A stretch of 64,000 nt of DNA from Alphaproteobacteria bacterium (GCA_025350465.1 JANXXU010000008.1:1-64000), one strand, 5' to 3'; counted from the first letter of the stretch, positions 46,299-55,552 are shown. Translations and numbers: made by a program. Notes: a model not told the origin generated them from the letters alone.

Positions 46299-46479
46299 CG
46301 GGATATACCAGCCTTTCTTCAACCTGCGTCTGAGAGTTTTCGACGGCAGGAGTTGAGGTTGAGCGAGAACATGCGTCAAGCGCCAAGTCTTGCGGCCAGG
46401 GAACACTCCCGCTATGAGCGCTGTTGGCCCCCGGTACCCTCCTGTTTCGGCGAGGGCCGTCAGCAAAGGATTTCATTTC

Positions 46480-47145
46480 ATGCGTATAGCAATCGCGGCT
46501 CTGGCATGCGCGGCATTCTTGGTCGCGGGCTGTCAGACTCAAAACGCCTATACCGGCGATCAGCAGACCAGCAACGCGACCCGCGGCGCAGTTATTGGCG
46601 CACTCGGCGGCGCGGCGGTCGGTGCGCTGACGAACACCTCCCACGGCAATCAAGCGGCACGCAACGCTTTGATCGGCGCGGGGATCGGCGCGCTCGCCGG
46701 CGCGGCGATCGGCAATTACATGGATGAAGAGGAAGCCGATCTTAGCCAGCGCCTGCGCGCCGCCGGTGTCAGCGTCACGCGCCAGGGCGACCGGATCATC
46801 CTCGACATGGCAAGCGACGTGACCTTCGACACCGACAGCGATCGGGTTAAGCCGCAATTCTATCAAGTGCTTGCCGCGGTCGGCGAGGTGCTGACGCACT
46901 ACAATCGCACGACGATCGAAGTGTCCGGCCACACCGATTCGACCGGCCCAGCGGAGCACAATCAGATCCTCAGCCAGCACCGCGCCGATGCGGTCGCCTA
47001 CGTCTTGTCGCAGAACGGCGTATTGCCGCAACGCATGTATGTCCAGGGCTTCGGAGAATCGCACCCGATCGCAACCAACGCGACGTCTTCCGGCCGGGCC
47101 AAAAACCGCCGCGTCGAGATCCAGATCATTCCGTTCACGTCCTAA
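46480..47145 (+). CDS. OmpA-family outer-membrane lipoprotein, YiaD-like
   Basis: A 221-residue lipoprotein. The lipobox is LVAGC (Cys18), followed by a Gly/Ala-zipper (about 35-79, with GALGGAAVGAL and GALAGAAIGN) and then an OmpA-type peptidoglycan-binding domain (GHTDSTGPAEHNQILSQHRA region at 150-170; ending KNRRVEIQI). It should tether the outer membrane to peptidoglycan. AAAGGA precedes ATG 46480. Followed by a strong terminator. Confidence 0.92.
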   Translation: MRIAIAALACAAFLVAGCQTQNAYTGDQQTSNATRGAVIGALGGAAVGALTNTSHGNQAARNALIGAGIGALAGAAIGNYMDEEEADLSQRLRAAGVSVTRQGDRIILDMASDVTFDTDSDRVKPQFYQVLAAVGEVLTHYNRTTIEVSGHTDSTGPAEHNQILSQHRADAVAYVLSQNGVLPQRMYVQGFGESHPIATNATSSGRAKNRRVEIQIIPFTS

Positions 47146-47170
47146 CCGAACGGACGGATACCGAAGCTTT

Positions 47171-47200
47171 ACGCCGCCGGACGATCCGGCGGCGTTTTTC
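47171..47200. terminator. Bidirectional terminator between the OmpA-lipoprotein and glutathione peroxidase
   Basis: A perfect 10-bp stem CGCCGCCGGA / TCCGGCGGCG with a 3-base loop is followed by TTTTT. It lies between the two converging genes. Confidence 0.9.
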
Positions 47201-47202
47201 GT

Positions 47203-47685
47203 TTAGGAACTCAGCGCAGCGTCGATTGCTTGGGCGAGCTCCGGCGCATTCGGCTCGGTGCGCGAGCCGAATGTTCCAGCGATCGATCCGTCCTTGCCGA
47301 TAAGGTATTTGTGGAAATTCCATTTCGGCGTGGCGCCCTCGCCAAGCTCCTTCGCGATCCACTGAAACATCGGATGCGCTGAGCCGCCGATCACGTGCTC
47401 CTTGGACGTCAGCGGAAAGTCGACGCCATAGCGCATCTCGCAGAACTCCTTGATCTGCTTTTCGCTGCCGGGCTCTTGAGCGCCGAAATCGTTCGACGGC
47501 ACGCCGAGCACGACCAACCCCTCGTCCTTGCGCGACTTCCACAGTGCTTCGAGACCTTTGTATTGCGGCGTCAGGCCGCATTCGCTCGCCGTGTTGACGA
47601 CAAGGACGGCCTTTCCCTTGAAGGTCGACATCGGCAGCGCTTTGCCCTCGATGGAGGTGAAGGAAAACGAGTGTGCGGTTGTCAT
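47203..47685 (-). CDS. Glutathione peroxidase-family thiol peroxidase
   Basis: A 160-residue cysteine-type GPx that reduces hydroperoxides, in bacteria usually with thioredoxin. Active-site residues are Cys36 (NTASECGLTPQY), Gln70 (SNDFGAQEPG), Trp122 and Asn123 (KWNFHKYL). The usual second hydrophobic block (FPLTSK) is present. Cytosolic: no signal peptide. Confidence 0.94.
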   Translation of the reverse strand: MTTAHSFSFTSIEGKALPMSTFKGKAVLVVNTASECGLTPQYKGLEALWKSRKDEGLVVLGVPSNDFGAQEPGSEKQIKEFCEMRYGVDFPLTSKEHVIGGSAHPMFQWIAKELGEGATPKWNFHKYLIGKDGSIAGTFGSRTEPNAPELAQAIDAALSS

Positions 47686-47801
47686 GGGGCTGCTCCTTGA
47701 AGGTTGTCTTCGGCAGTTAACGCGATGGTTAACGCCTTATCAACGCATCGGGCCGAACATAGCGATTCCAAGGGATACAAGGGAACGGGCCGGGCTGCTT
47801 G

Positions 47802-49091
47802 ATGCCGCGTTTGAGCCATTTGACGGTGTTGGCGCTTGCGCTCGCGGCGGGGTCGGTGATCGCGGCCGTGCTGTTTCGCTGGGGCGCGACCGATGCCGTC
47901 GGTGCGGTCCTGACGATGGGTTTTATCGTCATCTTGGCCTCTTATTTCGACTTGTTGTTCGAGCGTACTGAGGAACGCGGCCGGATCGGCGCCGCCTTCG
48001 ATCATCTGGGTCAAGCACACGATCGACTACGCAGCGATGCGGACCTGACGCGACGTGCCCTCGTTGAATTGAAGACGCATGTCGACGATCGAATCACCGC
48101 TCGCAACGACCGCATCGTCTCCGAGGTGAAAGTTCTTGAGTCGCTCATTCAGCGTCTCGCCATGTCGATCGCCGACCGCGCGCGCGATGTCGAGCCCGCC
48201 GAAATCGAGGACGACGAGGAACTCGCCGAGCCTTATCCCGATAACGTTGTCGCGGGCCCGATGGGCCCCGACGACGAAGAAATGCTCGAGACGATTCGCC
48301 GCTCGCTCGAAGACAATCGCGTCGACCTTTACCTTCAGCCGGTCGTCAGCCTGCCCCAACGCAAAGTGCGGTTCTACGAGGCGCTGTCGCGTCTGCGCTC
48401 CGAGGACGGCACGCTGATCATGCCGTCGCAATATATCCGCGTCGCCGAGCCCGCGGGTCTCATGTCGCTCGTCGACAACGTATTGTTGTTTCGCTGCATT
48501 CAGGTCGTTCGCCGTTGGGCCCAGCGCAACAAGGAGATCGGCGTCTTCTGCAATCTGTCGCGCGAGACCTTGCGCGATGCGAATTTCTTCACGCAATTCG
48601 CCGATTTCATGCGCGACAACCGTGAACTCTCCGGTCAACTCATCTTCGAGATCAGCCAAGCGACCTTCGACGACGTCGGCCGGACCGAGGACGCCAATCT
48701 CAAGCTCTTGGGCGAGATGGGCTTCAGCTTCTCGATGGACAAGGTCACCAATCTCGATATCGACGTCGCCAAGGCGCGCCACTATCAGGTGCGCCATGTG
48801 AAGGTGCCGACGGCGCTCTTGCTCGGCGATCCCGACGACACTGGCGCCACGGTCCACCCGGCCGATCTCAAGGACCTTCTCTCGCGCTTCGGTTTGAACC
48901 TGATCGCCGAGCGCGTCGAGGCGGAGCGCGAGGTGTTGAACTTGCTCGACTACAACGTCGACTTCGGCCAAGGCTTTCTGTTCGGCGAACCGCGCCCGAT
49001 CCGCGAGACGGTGCTGGGTGTCGCCCATCCGAACCTCGCGCCTGCCTCGCTGGCGAAGTCGCGCCCGCGTGCCGTTTCCGGCGGGCGTTGA
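47802..49091 (+). CDS. Membrane protein with degenerate EAL domain, TipF-like
   Basis: A 429-residue protein with two N-terminal membrane helices (about 5-25 and 32-52), a coiled-coil linker (about 60-130) and an EAL domain (from about 160). The EAL loop is kept (YEALSRLR, 193-195), as are Asn251 and Glu283, but the key metal motif DDFGTG reads MDKVTN (312-317, second Asp to Lys), so c-di-GMP hydrolysis is unlikely. This layout and the degeneracy match TipF, the c-di-GMP-binding flagellar-positioning protein of Caulobacter. No flagellar gene is in view, so the role is inference. Confidence 0.8.
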   Translation: MPRLSHLTVLALALAAGSVIAAVLFRWGATDAVGAVLTMGFIVILASYFDLLFERTEERGRIGAAFDHLGQAHDRLRSDADLTRRALVELKTHVDDRITARNDRIVSEVKVLESLIQRLAMSIADRARDVEPAEIEDDEELAEPYPDNVVAGPMGPDDEEMLETIRRSLEDNRVDLYLQPVVSLPQRKVRFYEALSRLRSEDGTLIMPSQYIRVAEPAGLMSLVDNVLLFRCIQVVRRWAQRNKEIGVFCNLSRETLRDANFFTQFADFMRDNRELSGQLIFEISQATFDDVGRTEDANLKLLGEMGFSFSMDKVTNLDIDVAKARHYQVRHVKVPTALLLGDPDDTGATVHPADLKDLLSRFGLNLIAERVEAEREVLNLLDYNVDFGQGFLFGEPRPIRETVLGVAHPNLAPASLAKSRPRAVSGGR

Positions 49092-49125
49092 CCGAGGCCG
49101 CGCGATCTGGCACGCCGCCCTTTGA

Positions 49126-50007
49126 ATGTCGCAGCCGATCCCCATCATTCCGGGCTTATCCGCGCTCGCGCCGCGTTATGAGGCGCTGATCTGCGACGTC
49201 TGGGGCGTCATTCACAATGGCCTCGAAGCCTATCCCGGCGCCGTCGACTGCCTGACCCGAGCACGCGCTGCGAAGAAGATCGTGCTGCTGTTGTCGAACG
49301 CGCCGCGCCCGTCGGAGCCGATCAAGGTCCAGCTTGAATCTTTCGGCGTCCCGCGCAGCGCCTATGACGGCATCGTCACCTCCGGCGACCTCACGCAAAG
49401 CGTATTCGCCGAGCGCACGGCGAGCGGCAAGGTCTTCAAAGTCCTGCATGTCGGCCCCGATCGCGTTCTGCCCCTTTTCGAAGGCTTCAAAGTCGAGCGC
49501 GTGTCGCTCGAAGAAGCCCAAGCGATCGTTTGCACCGGCCCCTTTGACGACACCAAGGAAGCGCCGGAGGATTATCGCGATCTTTGGGCGAAGGCTTTGG
49601 CAGCCCGCCTGCCGATGATCTGCGCCAATCCGGATATTGTGGTCCAGCGCGGCGATCAGCTTGTCTATTGCGCCGGCGCTCTGGCAAAGCTCTACGAAGA
49701 GATGGGCGGCGAGGTGCTCTATCTCGGCAAGCCGCATTTGCCGGTCTACGATTTCGTCGCCCGCCGCCTCACCGAAATAACGGGGCACGCGGTCCCGAGA
49801 AACAAATGGCTCGCGATCGGCGACGGCTTGAAGACCGATATCTTGGGCGCGACGCGCGCCGGCGTGGATGCGCTGCTCATCACCGGCGGCATTCATGAGC
49901 CAGAACTCTCCGATTCGAGCGGCGCGCCTGATCCAACTCGAATTGCACACGTTTTAAGCCGCGACCAGCTCAAGGCCGTTGCGGCAATGCGCCGGTTGGT
50001 TTGGTGA
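49126..50007 (+). CDS. HAD-superfamily class IIA hydrolase (TIGR01459-like)
   Basis: A 293-residue HAD phosphatase. Motif I is DVWGV (from Asp24), with the second Asp replaced by Gly as in this subfamily; motif II is LSNAPRP; the C-terminal AIGDGLKTDILGA is motif IV. The C2-type cap identifies class IIA (NagD-like). The substrate is not known. The gene lies in the ancestral-looking block before ribF. Confidence 0.88.
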   Translation: MSQPIPIIPGLSALAPRYEALICDVWGVIHNGLEAYPGAVDCLTRARAAKKIVLLLSNAPRPSEPIKVQLESFGVPRSAYDGIVTSGDLTQSVFAERTASGKVFKVLHVGPDRVLPLFEGFKVERVSLEEAQAIVCTGPFDDTKEAPEDYRDLWAKALAARLPMICANPDIVVQRGDQLVYCAGALAKLYEEMGGEVLYLGKPHLPVYDFVARRLTEITGHAVPRNKWLAIGDGLKTDILGATRAGVDALLITGGIHEPELSDSSGAPDPTRIAHVLSRDQLKAVAAMRRLVW

Positions 50008-50036
50008 AGTCGCGCTTGAAGCTACAAAACAACGCT

Positions 50037-50159
50037 GTCATGGTCCGCGAAGGCGGACCATCCACGTCTTTTTTCTGGTCGCGAAACGGAAGTCGTGGAT
50101 GGTCCGCTGGAGTTTATCCTCGGGCAAGGTGGAGCCGCGACCCGGGGACGGACCATGAC
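50037..50159. repeat. Nested palindromic element upstream of the MaoC gene
   Basis: The inner arms GCGGACCATCCACGTCTT (50053-50070) and AAGTCGTGGATGGTCCGC (50090-50107) are an 18-base inverted repeat with one mismatch. The outer arms GTCATGGTCCG (50037-50047) and CGGACCATGAC (50149-50159) are a perfect 11-base inverted repeat. The unit looks like a REP-type or small non-autonomous element. It contains an apparent ATG (50155) that could be mistaken for the MaoC start. Confidence 0.75.
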
Positions 50160-50184
50160 AACTGAAAGAGAGCGAGTGCGCCCC

Positions 50185-50610
50185 ATGTCCGAAGGTCATT
50201 TCATCGAAGATCTGAAGACCGGCCAATCGGCCTGCTTCGCCAAAACGGTCACGGATGCAGACATCGTGCTTTTCGCCGGTGTTTCGGGCGACACGAATCC
50301 CGTCCACCTCGACCAGACCTTCGCCGAGAAGACGCCGTTCAAGACGCGCATCGCGCACGGCATGCTTTCCGCCGGCTTCATCTCGACCGTCTTCGGCACG
50401 AAGCTTCCGGGGCCGGGTTCGATCTACATGAGCCAGACGCTGCGCTTCAAAGCGCCGGTGAAAATCGGCGACACTGTCGTCGCCACCTGCACGGTCACGG
50501 AAATCATCGCCGAAAAACGCCGCGCCATGTTCTCGACGATCTGCAAGGTCGGCGACACCGTCGTCATCGAGGGTGAGGCGATGATCATGGTCCCCTCGCG
50601 CAACAAATAG
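50185..50610 (+). CDS. MaoC-family (R)-specific enoyl-CoA hydratase
   Basis: A 141-residue hot-dog-fold hydratase. The hydratase-2 motif is intact: DADIVLFAGVSGDTNPVH followed by LD (Asp and His catalytic). Members of this size (PhaJ-like) hydrate trans-2-enoyl-CoA, feeding polyhydroxyalkanoate or fatty-acid metabolism. I chose ATG 50185 (MSEGHFIEDL) because the frame upstream to 50095 or 50155 runs through the palindromic element. The ribosome binding site is weak in both cases. Confidence 0.88.
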   Translation: MSEGHFIEDLKTGQSACFAKTVTDADIVLFAGVSGDTNPVHLDQTFAEKTPFKTRIAHGMLSAGFISTVFGTKLPGPGSIYMSQTLRFKAPVKIGDTVVATCTVTEIIAEKRRAMFSTICKVGDTVVIEGEAMIMVPSRNK

Positions 50611-50633
50611 CTGCGCCCCGCCGACACACGCCG

Positions 50634-51584
50634 ATGCAAATCTACCGCCACTTCGAGCATCTGCCGGCGGCGGGGCAGGGCGCCTCCATCGCCATAGGCA
50701 ATTTCGACGGCGTGCATCGCGGCCATCAAGCGTTGCTCGCCCGCGCCAAGGCCGAAGGCGCGAAGATCGGCGCAAAGCTCGGCGCCCTCGTCTTCGAACC
50801 GCATCCGCAGGAATTTTTCCGCCCCGACGCTCCGCGCTTTCGCCTGACGCCGTTTCGCGCCAAGGCGCGCCTGCTCGAGCACTACGGCACCGACATTCTT
50901 TACGCGCTGCATTTCGATCGCGCCATCGCCTTGCTGACAGCGGAAGAATTTGTCGTCAAAGTCTTGGTCGAAGGCTTGCGGGTGCGCCACATCGTCGTCG
51001 GCTCGGATTTCCAGTTTGGCAAGGGCCGCACCGGCGACACACAATTGCTGAAGGCGCTCGGCAGCCAACACGGCTACACCGTCACCGTTTTCGAGCCCGT
51101 CGGTGCGGGCAGCGAGCACAAGATTTCCTCGACCCGCATTCGCGAAGCGTTGCGCGAAGGCAAACCGGAAGAGGCGGCCCGTCTCCTCGGCCATTGGTGG
51201 ACCGTCGAAGGCCGCGTCGAACCGGGCGACAAGCGCGGACGCACGCTGGGCTTTCCGACCGCAAACGTCTCGCTCGAAGGTACCCTCGAGCCGGCGCTGG
51301 GCATTTATGCCGTGCGCGCGGAGGTCGGCGGCCATCGCTATGGCGGCGCCGCCAACTACGGCCGCCGCCCGACCTTCGACAAAAAAGACGTGCTGCTGGA
51401 GGTCCACATCTTCGACTTCAACGCCGACATTTATGGCCAGCAAATCGTCGTCGAATTCCTCGCCTACCTTAGGCCCGAAGTTAAATTCGCGACGATCGAG
51501 GAACTGACGGTCCAAATCGCCGCCGACTGCGAGGAAGCCAAGAGCGTTCTCGCCCGAACCCCCGACGCCGCGCCGCCGCTCTGA
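50634..51584 (+). CDS. ribF: Bifunctional riboflavin kinase / FAD synthetase
   Basis: A 316-residue RibF that makes FMN and then FAD. The N-terminal nucleotidyltransferase domain has GNFDGVHRGHQ (22-32) and ISSTRIREAL (about 165-174); the C-terminal kinase domain has GHWWTVEGRV, GRTLGFPTANV and the C-terminal EVHIFDF. Length is usual (about 310). It lies 23 bases after the MaoC stop. Confidence 0.95.
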   Translation: MQIYRHFEHLPAAGQGASIAIGNFDGVHRGHQALLARAKAEGAKIGAKLGALVFEPHPQEFFRPDAPRFRLTPFRAKARLLEHYGTDILYALHFDRAIALLTAEEFVVKVLVEGLRVRHIVVGSDFQFGKGRTGDTQLLKALGSQHGYTVTVFEPVGAGSEHKISSTRIREALREGKPEEAARLLGHWWTVEGRVEPGDKRGRTLGFPTANVSLEGTLEPALGIYAVRAEVGGHRYGGAANYGRRPTFDKKDVLLEVHIFDFNADIYGQQIVVEFLAYLRPEVKFATIEELTVQIAADCEEAKSVLARTPDAAPPL

Positions 51585-51941
51585 GGATCAACCTGCAGAC
51601 GTCCACGCGTCGCAGCATCATTCTGTGCCGGGCAAACCGGAGCTTCGCACGCGACGCGCGATTTCGCCGCCACGGCCGCTCGCTGTATTTCGCTGTAAAA
51701 AGTCAAAATTTACAGCGGGCGGCGACCGCGAAGTGCCGCGTCCGGTGTCCCCTTAGCACTCGCCGGCGAGAACGCAGTTCGGGGCACACATCGCGCGTAT
51801 GGCCGCGACAGCCTTTTTTGACCTGGATGGACGATGTCAAAGAGCTTGCCTTGCGACGGAGTTGAGTTAGGTCGCATGCAAGAACAAACATAGAACAAAA
51901 CTTCCGGAAATGCAAGGAAACAAGCGCGGTGCGCTGGTTGA
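51585..51941. other. Gene-free stretch after ribF with CGCTGTA repeats
   Basis: I find no convincing gene. Near the middle CGCTGTA occurs twice 10 bases apart (51681, 51691). The second copy opens a perfect 9-base inverted repeat CGCTGTAAA / TTTACAGCG (51691-51699 and 51709-51717) with an A-rich 9-base loop. The right part is AT-richer than its surroundings. Short frames on the minus strand (80 and 62 residues) have no recognisable content. Confidence 0.5.
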
Positions 51942-53186
51942 TCACGCCGCCTTCAAAATCGCGTCGAGCGCCGCTTCGTTGAAAGCATCCGCCGGCGCAC
52001 TTTCAGGGCCGGCGATGGGCGCCAGCATCAGTCCGGTCACCACCGGATCGATCATGAACATCGCGTGCAGTCGCGCGCGTCGGGCCCGGCCTTGCGCGTC
52101 GAACTCGCAGTCGCGCACCGCCGCTAGCCTGGCCGCCAGACGCAGCCGCCGCATCAACTCGCGCCGCTCCACCGCATAGTCGCGCAACGACGCCGTCGAC
52201 CAATCCGCCGTCGATTTCAGAATGTCGCTGACGATGCGCACGTCGCGATGCGAGATCGAGAGGCCCTGTCCGATGATCGGATCGTTGTGTCCCGCCGCGT
52301 CGCCGATGGCGACGACCCCCGGCGCGAACGGTTCGTCCGACCAGGTGTCGTTGTTGGGATAGACGAAGCAATGGCTCGCCGGTTTGGCGGCCGCGAGCGC
52401 CTCCGATTGCGGCACGCAGGCCAGGCGAAAGCCGTCGGCGAAACGCCGCGGCGCTTCGTCGCCCATGAAGCGCTCTTTGTCGCTGAGCGCGACGCCCTGA
52501 TAAAGCCTCACCCGGCCATCGCCCTGCGGGAAGGCGAGGAAATTGATGTCGCCCGCCGTGCCGATGACCTGTTTGTCCTCCGGCCAGCCATACGCGTCTT
52601 CGACCAGCATGCCGGAAAACCAGTGGTGTACCGGATCGGCATTGAGCTTGATCCCGACCTGCTGCGCCGTCTTGCCGTGCCGCCCGTCGGCGGCGACCAC
52701 AAGGCGCGGCCGGATTTCGTGCGCGACGCCTTGGTGCTCGAAGCGCACCGTCGGCGACACGCCCGGCACCACTTGCACCTTGCGCACGCCGCGAAGGAAG
52801 CTGGCGCCTGCCGCCACGGCCGCATCGTCCAAAATACCGCAGAGCCGCGGATGCCCGATCGTCAGCGGCCCTTCGCTACCGGGCATCATTGCGGAGAATT
52901 CGATCATCCGCGTATCGGCTTCGGCCGGCGGCATGTCCTCGTCGTAAGTGACATGGCGTTTGAGATGATGCGCGCCGTGCGAGCGATAGAGATCGTAGAG
53001 ACCGAGGCGCTTTGCCTCGTTCACGCCCCACGGCGCCATCCATTCGCCGCGCACGACGTCGCGATGCGCTTCGGTGATCTCGAGCATCAAGACCGAATGC
53101 CCCGCTCGCGCCATGACGGTCGCAAAGGCCCCGCCGCCGATCCCGCCGCCAATGACGACCAATTCAGGTGTCTCGATCGTCGCCAT
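51942..53186 (-). CDS. FAD-dependent monooxygenase
   Basis: A 414-residue flavoprotein of the PheA/TfdB or UbiH fold. The Rossmann dinucleotide motif is GGGIGGGAFATVMARAG (about 13-29), the middle DG block is VVAADGRHG, and the second FAD motif is GDAAGHNDPIIGQGLS. GAGGA precedes ATG 53186. The substrate is not evident. It reads opposite to ribF and ileS and is the first gene of the less conserved block between them. Confidence 0.88.
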   Translation of the reverse strand: MATIETPELVVIGGGIGGGAFATVMARAGHSVLMLEITEAHRDVVRGEWMAPWGVNEAKRLGLYDLYRSHGAHHLKRHVTYDEDMPPAEADTRMIEFSAMMPGSEGPLTIGHPRLCGILDDAAVAAGASFLRGVRKVQVVPGVSPTVRFEHQGVAHEIRPRLVVAADGRHGKTAQQVGIKLNADPVHHWFSGMLVEDAYGWPEDKQVIGTAGDINFLAFPQGDGRVRLYQGVALSDKERFMGDEAPRRFADGFRLACVPQSEALAAAKPASHCFVYPNNDTWSDEPFAPGVVAIGDAAGHNDPIIGQGLSISHRDVRIVSDILKSTADWSTASLRDYAVERRELMRRLRLAARLAAVRDCEFDAQGRARRARLHAMFMIDPVVTGLMLAPIAGPESAPADAFNEAALDAILKAA

Positions 53187-53330
53187 GTGGTCCTCGTTTT
53201 GGCTCCTTATACGCTTCCACCTTAGTGTCGGATTGACTGGCTGTCTCGCCGCCAGGCTTTGGTACGCCTCGAGAGCTATTTGAGTCGCCGCGATTGCAGA
53301 CAGTTCATTGATCGCGCATGATTCCACGCG

Positions 53331-54302
53331 ATGACGAACAAAGAGCCCCTCAAAATCGGCATCATCGGCGCGGCGCGGGTCGCTGTTTACGCGATGGTCG
53401 CGCCTGCCGCCGCCAACGCGCGCACTGAAGTGGTCGGCGTCGCTGCGCGCGACCCGACGCGGGCGCAGGAATTCGCCACCGCTCACGGCATCGCAAAAGC
53501 CTACGCCAGTTACGATGCGCTGATAGGCGATCCCGAGATCGACCTCGTCTACGTCGCCACGCCGCCGACGCTGCATAAAGCGGTCGCAATCAAAGCCCTA
53601 CGCGCCGGCAAACATGTTCTCGTTGAAAAGCCCTTCGCCGCCGACGCGCGCGAGGCCGCCGAAATCATCGCGGCCGTAGAGCCGGGTCGGCGCGTCTTCG
53701 AAGGGTTCCACTTTCGCCATCATGCATTGTGGCATCGCATCGTCCAGCTTCTGCGCGGCGACGAACTTGGCTCGATCAAATATATCGAAGCCGCGTTCTA
53801 CGTCCCGATCCCAAAGTCGGCGGATGAGTTTCGCTGGAATCCAATGCTCGGCGGTGGCGCGCTGATGGATCTGGGCTGCTATCCGCTGCAATGGGCGCGC
53901 GTGGTCGCGGGCGAGGAGCCACGCGTCGCCTCGGCGCGCATGCGCATGGTCGACGGAGTCAACGCTGAGACCGAGGCCGAACTTCGCTTCCCCTCAGGCG
54001 CTATCGCCAAGGTTTCGTGCGGTATGGACGGCGAGGGTTTCAAGGCTTTCCTCAACGTCGAAGGCACAAGCGGCTCCTTGCGCGTCGTCAATCCACTGGT
54101 GCCGCAGATGGGTCATCTCTTCGAAGTCACGACGAACGGAACGACCAGCAAGGAAAAGTTTGATGGGCCCGCGACCTTCGACACACAACTCGCGGCGATC
54201 GTTGCGACCCTACGCGACGGCGCCGCATTCCCGCTCGCAGACGACGATCCCGTCAAATCGATGAGTGCAATCGATGGCGTTAAGGCCGCCGCCCGCAAAT
54301 AG
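53331..54302 (+). CDS. Gfo/Idh/MocA-family oxidoreductase
   Basis: A 323-residue NAD(P)-dependent sugar-type dehydrogenase. The N-terminal GIIGAARVA Rossmann motif, the signature EKPFA (Glu98-Lys99-Pro100 region) and the GGGALMDLGCYPL block of the C-terminal domain are present. Members oxidise or reduce sugars and inositols; this one's substrate is unknown. Divergent from the FAD monooxygenase (gap about 144 bases), so the two may share regulation. Confidence 0.9.
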   Translation: MTNKEPLKIGIIGAARVAVYAMVAPAAANARTEVVGVAARDPTRAQEFATAHGIAKAYASYDALIGDPEIDLVYVATPPTLHKAVAIKALRAGKHVLVEKPFAADAREAAEIIAAVEPGRRVFEGFHFRHHALWHRIVQLLRGDELGSIKYIEAAFYVPIPKSADEFRWNPMLGGGALMDLGCYPLQWARVVAGEEPRVASARMRMVDGVNAETEAELRFPSGAIAKVSCGMDGEGFKAFLNVEGTSGSLRVVNPLVPQMGHLFEVTTNGTTSKEKFDGPATFDTQLAAIVATLRDGAAFPLADDDPVKSMSAIDGVKAAARK

Positions 54303-54457
54303 CCGCCTGCCGCCGCCATGCCGGAATCTCCGTGCCAGTCACGCCAAGTGAGAGACTCCGAAAATCTGACCGTCCGATTTCATGCACATTACCGACATGG
54401 CCTGCCATCGCCGCATAGGGCTCAAATTCGCTGAAATTAGTCATTGGGGTGTGTGTG

Positions 54458-55111
54458 CTACCAGACTAACGGCACAAGTGCCGCGACCTCGCGACGATAT
54501 TCTTCGTAAGGTTCACCAAACGTAGCGACCAGCATCGCGTCCTCAACCCGGATACGGTAGGCGTAAGCTGCCAACGTTGCCGAAATCGATGACAAGAAAA
54601 TCGGTACGCTGCATGACGCTAATGCAATGCCGTTGAGGCTCAGTAGCGACCCCAAATACCCGGGATGACGAACGAGGCGATACGGGCCGCAGCGTTCCAT
54701 TGAATGATCGTCGTGGATAAGCAACGTGCGCGTATAGCGTTTGCGCAATGTAAGAACTGCCCACAGCCTGAGTAGAAGGCCAAGAACGCCGAGCCAAACT
54801 CCGGTCCAGGCTGCAGCTATCATGCCTGGCGTTGCTCCAGGCCAGAAGATCCAAGCGGGAAATCGGACGAATTGAGTCAACATCGGCGGGTGCATCGCCG
54901 CCACAAATCCGACCATGACAACTGCCGAAGACAGCGACACTGCGAGCGTGCTGCCCCGGTCAGTTCGTCCTCCGAGCATCGTGCGCGCTTTGGCGCCAAA
55001 GCGGATCTCGGATTGAATGGCGTAAAGCAGGAGAACAAGCGCTGCGCCCATTCCGTAGGGCGGCAGTGCGAGTCCCAATGTGTCCGCGAGTCGCTGAAGA
55101 AATTCGGACAT
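54458..55111 (-). CDS. Isoprenylcysteine carboxyl methyltransferase-like membrane protein
   Basis: A 217-residue membrane protein of the ICMT/PEMT family. It has about five membrane helices, with the SAM-binding signature YRLVRHPGYLGSLL (about 145-158) and EDAMLVATFGEPYEEYRREV near the C-terminus. AGGAG precedes ATG 55111. The frame is open for more than 1000 codons upstream, but that part is antisense to ileS and is an artefact of the GC-rich coding pattern. Bacterial members methylate lipids or small molecules rather than prenyl proteins. Confidence 0.85.
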   Translation of the reverse strand: MSEFLQRLADTLGLALPPYGMGAALVLLLYAIQSEIRFGAKARTMLGGRTDRGSTLAVSLSSAVVMVGFVAAMHPPMLTQFVRFPAWIFWPGATPGMIAAAWTGVWLGVLGLLLRLWAVLTLRKRYTRTLLIHDDHSMERCGPYRLVRHPGYLGSLLSLNGIALASCSVPIFLSSISATLAAYAYRIRVEDAMLVATFGEPYEEYRREVAALVPLVW

Positions 55112-55552
55112 CAACACTCCTGAGCCCGAAAGGCCTGCTGGCGCAGCGACCCTACCGCCCACCCCGAAAGATATTGAACGATTGTGCGTGTGGCCGGAAG
55201 GGGGCCAAAGACGGCCTGATGGAAAGAGCATTACGAACGGCGCGAATGGGCCCGACAGCTGCCATTGGCCGGATCGCCTACCCATGTCGGAAAACCCGTG
55301 CGAGAGCGACTCAAAGTTCTTCTTCGCGCCGGATTGCTCTTCTGCACCACGTCCCTGGGCTCTTTGACCTCGTGCCTCGTGCCCTGTAGAACGTGCGCGC
55401 CCTGGGTCCCGAGGGGGATGGCGATGAGAACGATGATGATACGGATCTCGACGGCGCGAATTATTGGCGCGGTTGCTTAGGCAGCAGCCGCCGATTTGCC
55501 GCGCCTGCGCGGCGACACTCGACACTTCACTTCGCCGACCGACGAGAAATCC
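55112..55552. other. Gene-free stretch upstream of ileS
   Basis: No gene is supported here. Short frames on both strands lack ribosome binding sites and any recognisable motif. The stretch should hold the ileS promoter and the divergent promoter of the methyltransferase. I see no T-box-like or other known riboswitch structure. Confidence 0.5.
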
